A DNA stretch of 64,000 nucleotides from Viola odorata (GCA_963691705.1 OY829539.1:7256501-7320500), one strand, 5' to 3'. Shown: positions 1-11,720, numbered from the stretch's first letter. Numbers and translations are program-made. The notes: a model not told the origin generated them from the sequence alone.

Positions 1-691
1 CGTCTTCTTTCTGAAGAATAGATACAGGTTGCTTGACTGTCACCATCGCCCTGTATGCAGGGTAGTACTTATCCGTGAAGGCCTTTGTCATCTCAGCCCA
101 TGAGTGAATCGAACGAGGAGGGAGATCATAAAACCAGTCGAGGGCTAAATCTTTGAGTGACCACATAAAAGCTCGGAGCTTGGCCTGCTCGATACTGACA
201 TTCGTAGGTTTCATTGCCTCGCAAATAGAATAGAGCTGTTGAAGATGGCGATGAGGATTTTCCTTGGTAGCACCTCGGAAAATAGGGAGATGGTGCATGA
301 CAGCGGACTTGAGTGTCCAGTCGTGAGGTACTTCAGGCCAATCGATGCAGCTGCTGGGCGCTTCTGGGGTGACATTATGATCATCGATGGTCTGAGCAAC
401 AGGAGGAACTACGTCCTCATTTCCTCCAGGAGGAGGTGGTGGTGGATCTTCCATTTCAGATGTCGGGAGCTGGATATACTCAACACTGTCGAGGGCTCGA
501 TGTAAAGATGCGATTTCTTCCTGAAATAGGCTTTGAAGAGTATCAAGATCTGAAAGGTCTCTGTCGAGAAGAGGGATAGGAGCTCTACTCCGGAGAAGAG
601 ATGATCCTCTAGTTTGCATTCAGAGTTCTCTTTCTGTCCTAGTGAGCTCTGGATCGTAAGGCAGTAGATCTAAAGCAGATCTCCTGGTCAT
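1..691 (-). pseudogene. gag: Athila Gag, N-terminal part (partial, one early stop)
   Basis: Structural Gag protein that would form virus-like particles around the retrotransposon RNA. Translation from the ATG at 689-691 gives an Athila-type start (MTRRSALDLLPYDPE) but meets a TGA after 23 codons; the next codon is an ATG at 617-619 from which the frame stays open for 206 codons to the window edge. The readable part holds the Gag core with motifs such as HHLPIFRG, MWSLKDLALDWFYDLPP and WAEMTKAFTDKYYP, which recur in the Athila fragment at 43595-45885. The TGA fits a CGA-to-TGA change. Translation from the second ATG would skip only a short leader, so function is not fully excluded. The rest lies outside the window. 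Confidence 0.8.
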
Positions 692-718
692 ACAAGGAAA
701 AACAAAATATTAGAACCG

Positions 719-740
719 TCAATCCCCGGCAACGGCGCCA
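719..740 (-). other. Primer-binding site, tRNA-Asp type
   Basis: On the minus strand, directly after the LTR and a short AATTT spacer, the sequence reads TGGCGCCGTTGCCGGGGAT. This complements the 3' end of plant tRNA-Asp, the usual primer for Athila. It fixes the element's orientation and the 3' end of the LTR. Confidence 0.85.
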
Positions 741-745
741 AAATT

Positions 746-2278
746 TGATCGTCACTCAAAAGTAATATTTTCTGTTAGCAAAATGCACAATAAATGTGTA
801 TAGGGCAAATCAGAGTCGAACCACAAGGATTAATGGTAATATTCTGTTCATAGTGTATGTCCAGGTCTAAACAGTAACAAGTAAAACTGGGGGGGGGGGG
901 GGGTTTGGGCTGGCTAATGAAATTAACCAGCGAGATTTGGATACTAAAGCTAACAAGTGAACTAAATAAAGTAAAAATTATCTAAAGGCAATAAAACAGT
1001 ATCACAAGAGGGGTAAATCAGGTAATAGGAAAGAGTCTTAGCAAAGTGATTCCGCGGGTTGCGTCTAGGCCTAGTTGGTCATCAGCTCAGGGATATTCCG
1101 CTCTCACGGTGCAGACGTGCTATAGAGGCTAGGTACGCTTAGGCCTCCTGTCTACCTTCGTAAGAGAAGTCTCGCCCAAGGTACGCTTGTGGGCGAGACC
1201 TTGACACTCCGTCCTTCCCCAAGGTTCGCTTGTGGGGAGATCCAGAGGCCCATGAAGTGGAGGAAGACACGTCTAGGGCAAGATGTTGTCAGATCCACCC
1301 TAGTTAACCTCCAGCCCTAGCGGGATTGGACCAGCAAACTAATGACTCCGGGCTAGGTGCCTATTGATTCTAAAGAAATGGCAGTAATTACAAAGGAAAA
1401 TACAACAGTTGATCAGGCTTCTATAGATCCAGTGCAATATGACAGTAAAATGGCAAGAGATTAAATACACGCATAAGAGTTTATGAAGAGCATTAAGGCT
1501 TCACAACTACCCTTGCAACCCTTGGAAAAACCTTTGCTAAGACAAAAAGATCTAGCTACTCATACTCATAGTAACATAAATATAAATAGATTTGATAGCA
1601 AGCATAAAAGGAAAACAAGAAAATGGGAAGAAAACTATTAAATACCAGCCGGAGCTAAAAAGCTCCGGTGAAAGAGTAGGGCTGGCCGGCGGCTACAGCT
1701 TGAGGATGGAGGAGCAAATCCCAAAGAAGACTGAAAAATAGAAAGTATGCTGATTTCTGCCTCCTACCAATGTTGCTTACCCTAAAAATCCTAAAGTTAC
1801 TGTTTATATACAACCCTAAGCTAACTAGAGGATAAATCCAGCTAAGGGAGGAAGACAAAATGGGAGGAAAGGGACAGCTGGGCTGGAGCGTGTCCTAGGA
1901 AGAATATTCCTAGGACGCTCAAAAGGGATCAGAGAGGAATCTTGCTGGCGTCTCTCTTCGTGCACTCCAAGGAGGATTGCAAGCACGTGCGGCTTCTGAT
2001 CGAGGGCAAAATGCAACACTTTTCGGCTTCACAGATAGTCCAGGGCTGGACAAGGATGCGTGCATCTAGGGCTTAACTGAGGAAATACGTCCAGGCCGCG
2101 ACGAAGACTGGGAGACTTCCAAAGCTGCTCAATTCCATCCCAAAACGTGTGCTTTCTGCCTTTTTCTCCTCCAGGGCTGGATATGGCAAAAAGTATTGAA
2201 AATAGAGCAAGTTAGTAGCATCAAGGAGGGAAAACATGCAAAAATTAGAGAAAATATCTAGAAAACACACGCATATCA
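746..2278 (-). repeat. Athila-like 5' LTR
   Basis: The LTR begins with TGATAT and ends with CGATCA on the minus strand (1533 bp). The 3' end is fixed by the primer site. The other end is inferred from TG...CA and from similarity to the solo LTR at 21315-22906, which shares the end GAGTGACGATCA. A 15-base G run lies at 889-903. Short open frames inside show no protein similarity and are treated as chance. Confidence 0.75.
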
Positions 2279-2734
2279 GTATACTTAATGATTTATATGG
2301 TCGATTATATTACCTGAGAATAATATTTAGATAGTGACATTATCTATTTCAAATGACCAAAATTAATTTATAAACATATCTAAAATAAATAATTTAATTT
2401 CTTATAAAAAATTACCGCACGTGCCTAAAATACCTAGATTTTTTTAAAAAGTACCGACAATTTTTAATTGTTGTTAACTACAAAAATTCGTTATAGAAAC
2501 GACCCAACTCTAAACATTTAAAAACCTACATCGAAACATAGCTTAAAAAATCAAGAGACTACACAATATTAGAAGATTAAACAATCTTACCCTTTGGGAT
2601 GTTGTACCCCATGAACAATAAACAACACTATTAGTCAATCTCCTAATTTTTCACAAACTCCACCTTCATATAACGAGTAGCAAGCTTACTAGATTGATGG
2701 ATAAGTATCTAAATTTCTAGGTAGCAACATGATG
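2279..2734. other. AT-rich DNA without recognisable features
   Basis: Very AT-rich, no long open frame, and no repeat that I can match elsewhere in the window. It lies between the Athila LTR and an older LTR-like remnant. Confidence 0.5.
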
Positions 2735-3540
2735 GTTGCCGAAATCGTCAAAAATAAAATATTACAATTTACCATGTAACAATTAATTAAAACTATAGTT
2801 AGTGGCAAAAGGATCATTCCACGGAGATTTCAGGACAATTCTAATTTCTTTGAAATGACCAACAATGTAACAATGGTAAATACCAATAATGGGGGTGGTT
2901 TGTTGCAATTAATAATTAAACAAAGAGGAAATAAAAACAGTAAATAGAAAGTGCTTGATGAACTCAGTGATAAGGAATTCCCAGTAAAGACTCAATTCGG
3001 ACCATGATTCATGCAAGTTGATCATTGATGCAATTGTATTCAAAACCAAAATTCATAGGAAGGCTATAGAAATCAGGTTGGTCACCTAGATCTCCTACTC
3101 TCCTCCTACGCAAGATTCTTAAAGAGACACTCTATTAGAAACCCCTAATCGACTCAATAACCCTAAGAGACACTCTATAAGATTTAATTAAGTGATTGAT
3201 AAAATGTAGGAAGAGACCTATCCTAAGTTTGGGAGAGAGACATGTATACTCCTATAAATTTGATCCTAACCTTTTTCTAACCGTCGACCAGTTAGTCTCC
3301 TTCGTATTCCCCTCAACAATGTAGACTCCAATATTTTAAGGAAAGACTGTAATCATTCATATTTAAAATCAAGTTAGCTACTCTTAATCAAAACATGAAT
3401 AAATTGACAGTAAATCAAAAAGAGTAAAAATATGAATTTGAAATTTATAAAGCACGATTTGATCTCACAACAGTTGAATCATGGCCCTAGAGTCTTTACC
3501 AAAAATAAATGATTTAGCTAGAACACAACATAATTAAATT
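2735..3540 (-). repeat. Old, degenerate Athila-like LTR remnant
   Basis: The order of short blocks resembles the minus-strand Athila LTRs at 746 and 45939: a start like 'gaaatcgtcaaaaataaaat', then a 'ggatcattccacggagat' block that parallels 'gtcgatccacagggaca', then 'aatgggggtggtttgttg' with a purine run, then the AT-rich body. No clear ends or target duplication remain. The boundaries are approximate, and the call rests on short shared blocks only. Confidence 0.4.
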
Positions 3541-3888
3541 GGGAAAATGCTGAAAATCAACCCTGAACTTTAAAGTTTTCTTTAATCACAACCCTGATCT
3601 TTTATTTTGTTTAATTGCAACCCTGGTGTCGCCAGTATTGTTTAATCACCCCCCTACCGTGACAGAAATCTGACGTGGCACCGTTGACCGACGTTATGTG
3701 CCACGTCAGCCCTTGGAACGTTGCCACGTCAGTTCACCACGTTTGCAACCTGCCATGTCAGACTCCATGTGGCAGGGTTGCGATTAATCAAAACATTAAA
3801 GTTCAGGGTTGTAATTAAACAAAATAAAAGATCAGGGTTGCAATTAATCAAAACATTAAAGTTCAGGGTTGTTTTATGTCTTTTTGCC
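3541..3888. mobile_element. Foldback MITE (non-autonomous DNA transposon)
   Basis: About 350 bp with long imperfect terminal inverted repeats: the left end runs GGGAAAATGCTGAAAATCAA then CCCTGAACTTTAA, and the reverse complement of the right end runs GGCAAAAAGACATAAAACAA then CCCTGAACTTTAA. The core has several inverted TGACGTGGCA/TGCCACGTCA blocks and the repeated phrase 'ttaatcaaaacattaaagttcagggttg'. There is no coding sequence. The flanks show no convincing target duplication, so the superfamily (Mutator-like seems likeliest) is uncertain. Confidence 0.7.
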
Positions 3889-3947
3889 ATTTAGAAATCC
3901 TTGTTGAATGATCTTTTTTGTCAGGTTAATTAATTTATTATACTTAT

Positions 3948-4710
3948 TGTTGCTACCCAAATTTTGACTTACATCACAGTTTGTTTTCGTATTTTACGCT
4001 TATCACATTTTAATAGCTCGTCTAGGTTGAATTTATATCGATTTTGGGTCCTAGGCTAGTATGTTTAATATTTCATGTCATTTTGAGTATTTTTAGTTTT
4101 TCGTACTTTCAACTGTCTTTTCACTCGAACTTTTCTTAGTCCCGAGTAAGTTTCTCGGGACCGAGGGTCGAACGCGTTATTTCTTTATTTGATAATTACG
4201 TGCTATTTTTTCTCTTTCACACCACCGCGTTCAGTTTCGTTCAATTTTTGTCGTAAAGACATTTATTTTGTGCGCGAACATTTTGACACTTCTGAAAGAG
4301 AAAATAAATACGTTAAATCAACTTTCGCAATTCTTCACTGTATATTAGTTTTCTTGCCTTATTTTTCTACACATAGTTGTACCCTCGGTTTGGGTTTATT
4401 TTCATTTTCGAGCGATTTCGCTCGTACCAAAAATATCTCGTTCGAACCAATTAAATAAATATCTCCCAAACTTGCTCATCACCCAACCACGTACCCAAAC
4501 TTGCTCATCAACCATCCACATACCCAAACTTGCTCATCACCCAACCACACAAACCCAAAACTTGGCCTCCACTCCGGCCATCCTTATCCATCCAACTCCT
4601 TCTCTGATTTTCAACCACACAAAGCTCAACCAACTCAAAATTCCTTCTCTATAAATAGCAAGCTTAGGGCACCAAATCCTTCTCTTAATCTCTATTTCTT
4701 GCACCACCTT
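3948..4710 (+). repeat. LTR-H, left copy (Ogre-like LTR, truncated by Tat I)
   Basis: Begins TGTTGCTACCCAAATTTTGA. It is a close inverted copy of the minus-strand LTR whose start lies at 23018. It is cut at 4710 where Tat I begins; the right copy continues for about 300 bp more. It includes three tandem 29-bp units (4466-4550) around 'cccaaacttgctcatcaccc'. No polypurine tract precedes it, so it is a 5' or solo LTR. Frames at 4189-4458 and 4472-4713 are conserved in the right copy only because the DNA is. Confidence 0.75.
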
Positions 4711-5251
4711 TGATAACAATTGGAATGCTCCTGACGGCAACATTGGGGCTACGGCATCAATCCCGGACAAGTTTCTATACGCTTCCCTAAAATGCTAACC
4801 TATCGCCTGGGCCAGCGGAAATTTCCTAGGATGGTCGACTTCAGCGGGGGGGGGGGGGGGGGGGGGGATCTCATGCACCTTTATGCGCACGGCGTCATCC
4901 CATCCTAGGGGACCAAGGAGGATATCGCTCCCGATAGACCCTACATGATTATCGCCCCAATGACGGAACTGATATCGCCCGAAGCGATGGTTACAACGTT
5001 GCCATCCCCTATCGCTGTAAGATATCGCCATCTTAAGCCTATAAATACCCCTTCGAATTCCAAACAAAAGGTAAGATCGAGATCATCTTGGAGAACCTCT
5101 ACCCTTCTGAAAACTCGAACTGACTTAAGCATCGGAGTGTCTACGCCGGAGTCCCCCTCCGGCGCTTTGCAGGTACCTCCGACGCCGGTCGCTTCCCATC
5201 CGACTAGCTGCAGCAGCCGTTTCCGACCAGAAGAGATCTCGGATCTTATCA
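4711..5251 (+). repeat. 5' LTR of Tat I
   Basis: 541 bp with terminal inverted TGATAA/TTATCA. Compared with the 3' LTR at 19857 it has a 22-base G run (4846-4867, against 8) and about 28 extra bases near 4757-4785. The part upstream of the TATA box is dense in TATCGC/GCGATA motifs. Confidence 0.95.
5040..5047 (+). promoter_or_regulatory. TATA box of the Tat I 5' LTR
   Basis: TATAAATA in the context gCCTATAAATACCCC. The same box occurs in the LTRs of Tat II (25636 and 41130) and, reversed, in the diverged LTR at 43107. It would start the genomic/gag-pol transcript, placing the RNA start about 30 bases downstream. Confidence 0.75.
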
Positions 5252-5253
5252 AA

Positions 5254-5272
5254 TGGTGCTTTCATTGAGAGC
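5254..5272 (+). other. Probable primer-binding site of Tat I
   Basis: TGGTGCTTTCATTGAGAGC starts two bases after the LTR, the usual place for a primer-binding site starting with TGG. I could not assign the matching tRNA. Tat II has the same site with one change (25850). Confidence 0.6.
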
Positions 5273-5336
5273 TTTGGTGTATTAAGTGAGCGTCCTTAAT
5301 AGCCAAGCTCCGTTTAGTTGGGAGATCGGAACGGTT

Positions 5337-8300
5337 ATGACAGCCAGATCGGAGCCAGACCGGTCTACATTTTCCAATATTCCTTTCTCAACTCGCAGGC
5401 GGTTATTTCCTTTTGCTACTGCTGACCTCTCTATGACGACGCAATCGACTATCTCGGGACCTCTGGACCTCTCGGTCGGGATCGCCGGAGGATCTATCTC
5501 CTCACAGACGGTCATTTCTTCATCACAGACGGTGGGATCTGATCTTTACACTCCTCTTTTAGAAGGATCTGTGCTTAACAATGAAAATCCCTTTGCTATG
5601 GAAATAGCGGCCCTTCGTTCCCGCTTGGAATATTTGACTGAAATGGCCACTAGAGTCACGCCTGGTGCTTCTGGATCTAGCGTTCCTCCTCGCGTCATGT
5701 TCACACCATCTATTGTTGCTGATCGACCTCTGCCCCCGTTGTTTCCAGAGAACCCCCAAGTGCCTTTATCCGCAGGAAATCCCCCGGTTGGTCATGTACA
5801 GCTCACTCAAGGAGAAGTAGAGGCTTATGTACCACAAATGCCACAAAGACTTCTTCTGCAGGAAGACAGGCAGCTTGAGGCGTTGGGGAACCGTTGGGCC
5901 GGACGGAGGGAAGGAACAAACAGGAGTTTATCTCCCGTGTACAGTGAAAGATCCAGTAGCAGAAGATATCGAAGTCGTTCTCCCAGGAGTCGCAGTCGGT
6001 CTCCCAGGAGTCGCAGTCGGTCTCCCAGGCGACATCATATACCTGAACCAAGGGAAGGAGGGCGACAAGGAGACATATCTCCCCCACGTCATGCGCGTGA
6101 GATTCTTGATGATACCTCAGGTCACCCTTTCAGTCGTCGTGTAAGACGTCACAGGGTCAGTAGGCGAGTGAAGCTTCCCGCTGATACTTATGATGGTACT
6201 AAAGATCCTATTTCGCACATCAACAAAGTGAAGGATTTCGTCCAATTTCAAACCCACAGTGATGCGGCTTTATGTCAGATATTTGTTATGACCTTATCGG
6301 GAGTTGCTCGTCTTTGGTTTGAAGGTCTTCCTGGCGGATCCATTAGTAATTTCGCACAGTTGGAATCCAAATTTCGGAGCAGATTTAGTACAGCAATTCC
6401 AATTCGGAAATCTGCTGCAGCGTTATTTGACATACAGCGGAAGCCCCAAGAGACATTGAAAGAATTTCTCAGCCGATTCGATCTGGAAATGTCATTAACG
6501 CCGGGCGTTACTATTGATTTCGCCATAGAAGCTCTGAAAAGAAACTGCCACTATGGAAAACTGAAAGATGCATTGATGGTGGATCCTCCAATATCCTTGG
6601 ACGCACTAAGACTTAAAGCCCATAATTATGCAAAAATGGAAGAAGAAGAAAATAGAAATAGAACATTTAATATGCCGCCTGGGGCACCTCACATCCCTGC
6701 CGCTCCCGCAAATCCTCTGGTTGACGATCATTACACTGATGATTACGCTCGACGGAAAGATTACATCCCAAAGACCTACGATAAGCAAAAAGGAAATTCC
6801 TCGAAAGGAAAACAAGGTAGTTCCCCTCATCAGCGTCAAGGGAACGCTAACAAAAATCGGGCGTATGATCCGGATTTTCCCTCCTTGAATGTACCAAGAG
6901 CGGAGATCTTGGCGATAGCGGAACGGCGAGATCTTCCTATCCGTTATCCTGCACCCACGAAACCTGGAGTGCTTTTAGGCAGAAGAGAAAACGCTTACTG
7001 TAAATTCCATAAAGCCAGAGGACATTCCACAGAGGCTTGCAGAGAATTAAAGTGGGCGATAGAGCGCTTGGTGGAGGAAGGATATCTGGGAGAATTTGCG
7101 ACTCAAGTAAGGGAAGATGCCCGAAACAATCCGATAAGAAGAGCGGCAGACGAACGACCAAGGCCCCCTCCAGTCCCACAGCCGGATAACGCTCCCAAAG
7201 GAAAGGGTGGGGAAACCTTCGCGATAGATGGCGACGACATCCCCATAATCAATATCATAGCGGGAGGGATCCCCTACGCAGATGAGTCAGAACAGTCGAT
7301 GGTGGCGAAAGGGGAAAAGCGTACGCGAGACGGCATGACAAAGAAAGGTGGAGCGATAGACATACTTGATCGCATGATCTTATCCTTTTCAGAAGAGGAT
7401 GAAAAAGGCGTTATCTATCCCCATAATGACGCCTTGGTAGTCACACCTGTCATCGCCAGTCATGGTATAAGAAGGACTCTTGTGGACAACGGGAGTGCCG
7501 TGAACCTTTTTTCGCTGGAAGCTTACAACCTCATGAAACGCCCCCACGATGAGTTAACGCCTATCCCTGTTACGGGAGTAATCACCTTACCCGTATACTT
7601 CCGGGAAGACACTTACAAACGGTCAGAGAATTTGTTGTTCCTTGTTGTGGATCTGAATCTGCCCTATAACGTCATACTCGGACAACCTTTCCTCAATCGC
7701 TTTGGAGCGGCGATATCACAAAAACATCTAAAGATGAAATACCCCTCCTGGGACGGGGTGGTATCGATAAAAGGTGATCAGAAACTGGCGGCAGAATGCT
7801 ATTCGCTCATGACTCAGACAAGCTGCGATAGATACGTGTGTATAGCGGCAGACCCCTACGAGCAGGGTGATGAAAAGCGCGCTCAACCCCTTGACAAGAT
7901 GGTACCCGTATCAGTGATAGGCAAAGAGGGAGCCAGCTTCCTGGTCAGCGATAAGCTCAGCCCAGCGGAAAATCTTCAACTGGCACGGCTGCTGAACAAA
8001 TGCCAAGGAAATTTCGCATGGAAGCCCGCCGATATGCCAGGTATATCACGAGAAATAGCCGAACACAGGCTTAACGTTGACCCTGATGCCAAGCCAGTTC
8101 AGCAAAAACGACGGGCGTTCTCCACCGAAAAAGCGTCGGCTGTGGAAAAGGAGGTTGTAAAGCTCCTTGACGCGGGTTTCATTCGCGAAGTACAGTATCC
8201 CACTTGGTTAGCCAACCCAGTTCTTGTTCCTAAACCCAATGGAGACTGGCGTATGTGCATTGACTTCACCGATTTGAACGATGCTTGTCCTAAGGATTGC

Positions 8301-11192
8301 TACCCGCTTCCTCGCATAGATCAGTTGGTTGATCAAACAGCTGGGTACGCATATCTAAGCTCATTGGACGCCAATTCCGGATATCATCAAATCCCTATGG
8401 CCCTAGAGGATGAGGAGAAGACCGCCTTCCTTACTCCTAAAGCCACGTATTGTTACACAGCGATGCCATTTGGACTAAAGAACGCGGGGGCCACGTTTCA
8501 GCGAATGGCAAATAAGATTTTTGAGGAACAAATAGGGAGAAATGTGGAAGCATATGTTGACGACATACTGGTGAAGAGTGCGAATTTTCATGATCACCTG
8601 CAGGTTCTAAAGGAAGTTTTTGATGTGATGAAAAGGTATCGCATGAAGCTAAACCCCCGGAAGTGCATGTTTGCATTCCAGACGGGTAAGTTTTTGGGCT
8701 ACGTAGTTAGCCAGAAAGGTATCCAGCCTAATCCTTCCAAGGTTAAAGCTATACATGATATGATATCGCCGAGAACCGTTAAGGAAGTGCAAAGGCTAAC
8801 GGGGCGCGTTATCGCTCTGGGACGATTCGTCTCCAAGCAAGGAGAAAAGTGCCTCCCTTTTTTCAAAGTCATACGACGGAAAGCCACGTTTGGGTGGACC
8901 CCAGAATGTGAGCAAGCATTTGTGGACTTAAAGGACTATTTATCATCCGATTTATTATTGACAAGGCCCGAGTCCGGCGATACCCTGTACTTGTACTTGG
9001 GCGCGGCAGACGAAGTGGTCAGCGCCGTCCTTATTCGTGACGATAACCACACTCATCGCCCAGTTTACTTCGTGAGTCATGTCTTAAAGGACGCGGAACT
9101 GCGATATGCTCGTATTGAGAAAATAGCGTTCGCCCTCATACAAGCCGCCCGCAAGATGGACCGATACTTCCAGTCTTATCCTATCGTTGTACTTACAGAC
9201 CAACCCTTGAAGAGGATATTTCGAAAGCCTGAATCTTCAGGAAGAATGCTGATCTGGGCCCTAGAACTCGAACAATATGGTTTGAGGTACCAGTCCCGGC
9301 CATCCGTAAAGGCTCAAGTCCTTGCTGATTTTATAGCGGAGTGTACTTTCACAGAGGACCCTTTGAGTGGTGTACCTGAAGCGGAATGGAACGATATGGA
9401 TCTCCCGTTCCCAGAAACATATACGGATCTTTGGATCGTTCATGTGGACGGAGCCAAAAACCAAGAACTGGCGGGGGCCGGAGTCTTCATAAATGGGCCG
9501 CACGATATGCATATACGGTATGCTATTCGAATCTTGCAGCCTTTGTCCAATAACGCAGCCGAATATGAGGCGTTGCTAGCTGGACTCAGAATAGGAAGAG
9601 AGTTTTCTTCCAAGGGAAGGCGCGATACCGGCCAAACAGGAGATCTGCGTCTAAAAATTTGTGGAGACTCCAAACTAATAATTGACCAGGTCTCAGGACA
9701 CTCTCAGGCTCGAGAACCTATTATGGTGCAGTACCTCTCTAAGGTAACGCGAGAACTAGTGGAAATAAAGAAAGCGGGCATGCAAGTCAGCTTCGAGCAC
9801 GTTCCCCGAGAGGAAAATGCTGAAGCCGATTACCTTGCCAAGTTGGCCGCGAATCCTGAAGCATCTATACCTAAAGATGTGTATTATCGTGAGCTATCGG
9901 TGCCGCCCTTCATGGAGGATCAAGCCTCTTTGTGTGTGAATGAGCTCGAGAATGATTGGCGGATGCCGGTGATAAAATACCTGATGCACGAAGAGCTGCC
10001 TGACGGTAACGCTGAAAAGATGAAAGTGCTAAGACAGGCTGCTCGTTGCACGTACTATAACGGGGATCTAATTTGAAGATGTTTTTCTCACCCCGCCGCC
10101 AAATGTATAACCGAACAAGAGGGCCTTCACACCTTACGCGAAATCCACGAAGGGATATGCGGAATGCACGCGTCAGGCGGCACCATGGCGGCACAAGTTT
10201 TCAGATCAGGATTCTACTGGCCCACCATACGAAGGGATTGCCACGATTATGTACAAGCTTGCCCCAAATGTCAGGAATTTGCTAAAATTCCTCGACGTCC
10301 AGCCACGGAAATATCGGAAATCATCGCCCCTTGCCCTTTTGCCAAATGGGGGATTGACATCCTGGGTCCATTTCCAAAGGCAAGGTCCCAACTGAAATTT
10401 GTGATAGTGGCTGTGGACTATTTTACGAAGTGGGCGGAAGCTGAAGCGGTTGCCACAATCACGGCAGAAAAAACATGGCGTTTTTTCAAACATCAAGTTA
10501 TCATGAGATTCGGGGTGCCTCGTATCCTTGTCAGCGATAACGGGACCCAGTTCACCAGCCAATTCTTCAAAGACCAATGCTCAGAATTCGGGATTGAGCA
10601 GAGATTCTCTTCCGTGGCTCACCCACAAACCAACGAACAGGCAGAGGTAACTAATAGGAGCATCCTCAGCGGTATTAAGAAAAACATAGAGGGGTCTAAG
10701 AAGAAGTGGGCTGATGAATTGCCATATGTGATGTGGGCATACCGCATGACCGTAAAAGTTAGCACTAGAGAAATGCCTTTCGCTTTGGCTTTTGGAACTG
10801 AAGCCGTTACGCCAGTGGAAATTGGGGCCATGAGCCTACGGGTGGCTCACTTTCGTGAGGAACTGAACGAGGAACGGTTACGTGCTAACCTGGACGCGTT
10901 ACCAGAGGTTCGAGAAGAAGTCCTACTGAAAACGCAACACTACAAAAGAAAAATGGCCCGTTATCATAACAGGCAGGTCAAAGAGCGATTGTTGAAAAAC
11001 GGTGACCTGGTGCTCCGAGACAGGCGAGCAACCGGACAACGTATGGGAAAGCTTAGTCCTAACTGGGAAGGACCGTATCGCGTAACCCACGTTGTCGGAA
11101 GAGGGGCCTATCGCCTGGAGACACTTGACGGTACGCCCTTATCCAACTCCTGGAATATCGCTCGTTTGAAGTTATATTATCCTAGAGTTTAA
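5337..11192 (+). pseudogene. gag-pol: Tat gag-pol polyprotein (copy I; one in-frame stop, protease deletion)
   Basis: Encodes Gag, protease, reverse transcriptase, RNase H, a second archaeal-type RNase H and integrase in a single frame. The first ATG is at 5337; the frame itself opens at a GTG at 5286. Seen in order: an arginine-serine tract (about 5948-6040), the Gag core (6180-6600), a CX2HX4HX4C finger (6999-7043), protease VDNGSA (Asp 7485), RT YVDD (8553-8564), RNase H ending near 9340, the second RNase H starting HVDGA (Asp 9447), an HHCC integrase finger, and integrase Asp 10356, Asp 10536, Glu 10644 (DD35E). Damage: TGA at 10074-10076 splits off the integrase. A 33-bp in-frame deletion near 7560 removes 11 protease residues. 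A Gly-to-Glu change sits two residues before the catalytic Glu. Copy II keeps the normal sequence at all three sites. Confidence 0.93.
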
Positions 11193-11299
11193 TTTTATCT
11201 GCACTATTTGGATTATAACGACCCTAACCGTGGCTAACGCTCGATAGGAGAGTTTTCGTGGGTTTGTGGTTGCTTTTGTGCAGGTAAAAAGGGGGGTAC

Positions 11300-11720
11300 C
11301 CTGGGAGTGAAAAGTCCTATCCTTGTGATGGTCGGTCTTGATCAGATGGCCCACTAAGTGAGGGCACGACCCCAGTGTATCCTTGATTAGCGTCGGATTG
11401 AAAGATCCTTGACGCCCCCGGGGGTGAAAAGTCCTATCCTTGTGATGACCGATCTTGATCAGATGGCTCACTAAGTGAGGGCACTGCCCGGTATCTTTGG
11501 GAGTGAAAAGTTCTTTAATGATGACCGATCTCGTGGAGACGGTACATCAAGACAAGACACGCCCCAAAGAGTTAGAAACTCTGTTTAGAAACAAGAATCC
11601 TATCTTAACGGTCGGGCTGGTGCAGCTAAACCATTAAGTAAGGACACGGTTCTAAACGAGAGGACAACGCCTATAAAAGTGAAAATTCCCTAGCCTTGTG
11701 ATAGCCGTCCCGATCCGACA
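11300..11720 (+). repeat. Imperfect direct repeats between pol and gene D (Tat I)
   Basis: Several diverged units share 'gtgaaaagtcctatccttgtgatg', 'cttgatcagatggc' and 'cactaagtgagggcac'. They start near 11308, 11425, 11500 and 11680. The stretch 11193-12295 has no open gene on the plus strand and is the 3' side of gene D on the minus strand. The same units occur in Tat II (31915-32330). Confidence 0.7.

Larger units (their letters stand above)
1..2278 (-). mobile_element. Athila-like Ty3/gypsy retrotransposon, 5' part, cut by the window edge
   Basis: Read on the minus strand, an LTR of 1533 bp is followed by a five-base spacer, a primer-binding site matching the 3' end of tRNA-Asp, a short leader and a gag reading frame that runs off the left edge. 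Long LTRs, a tRNA-Asp primer site and this Gag type are the usual Athila layout. Only the 5' end lies in the window, so the 3' LTR and pol cannot be judged. Related LTRs occur at 21315-22906 and 45939-46126. Confidence 0.85.

Noticed and set aside
4189..4713. Open frames conserved between 4189-4713 and 20572-21294
   Set aside because: Both are copies of the same LTR (LTR-H). The frames contain short tandem repeats and match no protein; conservation reflects DNA copy identity.
4941..5268. Frames of about 100 codons in both strands of Tat LTRs (also at 20049-20445 and 25531-25881)
   Set aside because: They lie over TATA box and repeat-rich LTR DNA, are open on both strands and differ between LTR copies by indels.
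5803..6144. Frames on either strand over the arginine-serine tract of gag
   Set aside because: Shadow frames produced by the repeated AGTCGCAGTCGGTCTCCC unit; the gag frame explains the region.
10206..10577. 123-codon minus-strand frame over integrase
   Set aside because: Shadow of the integrase frame; the equivalent in copy II is broken.
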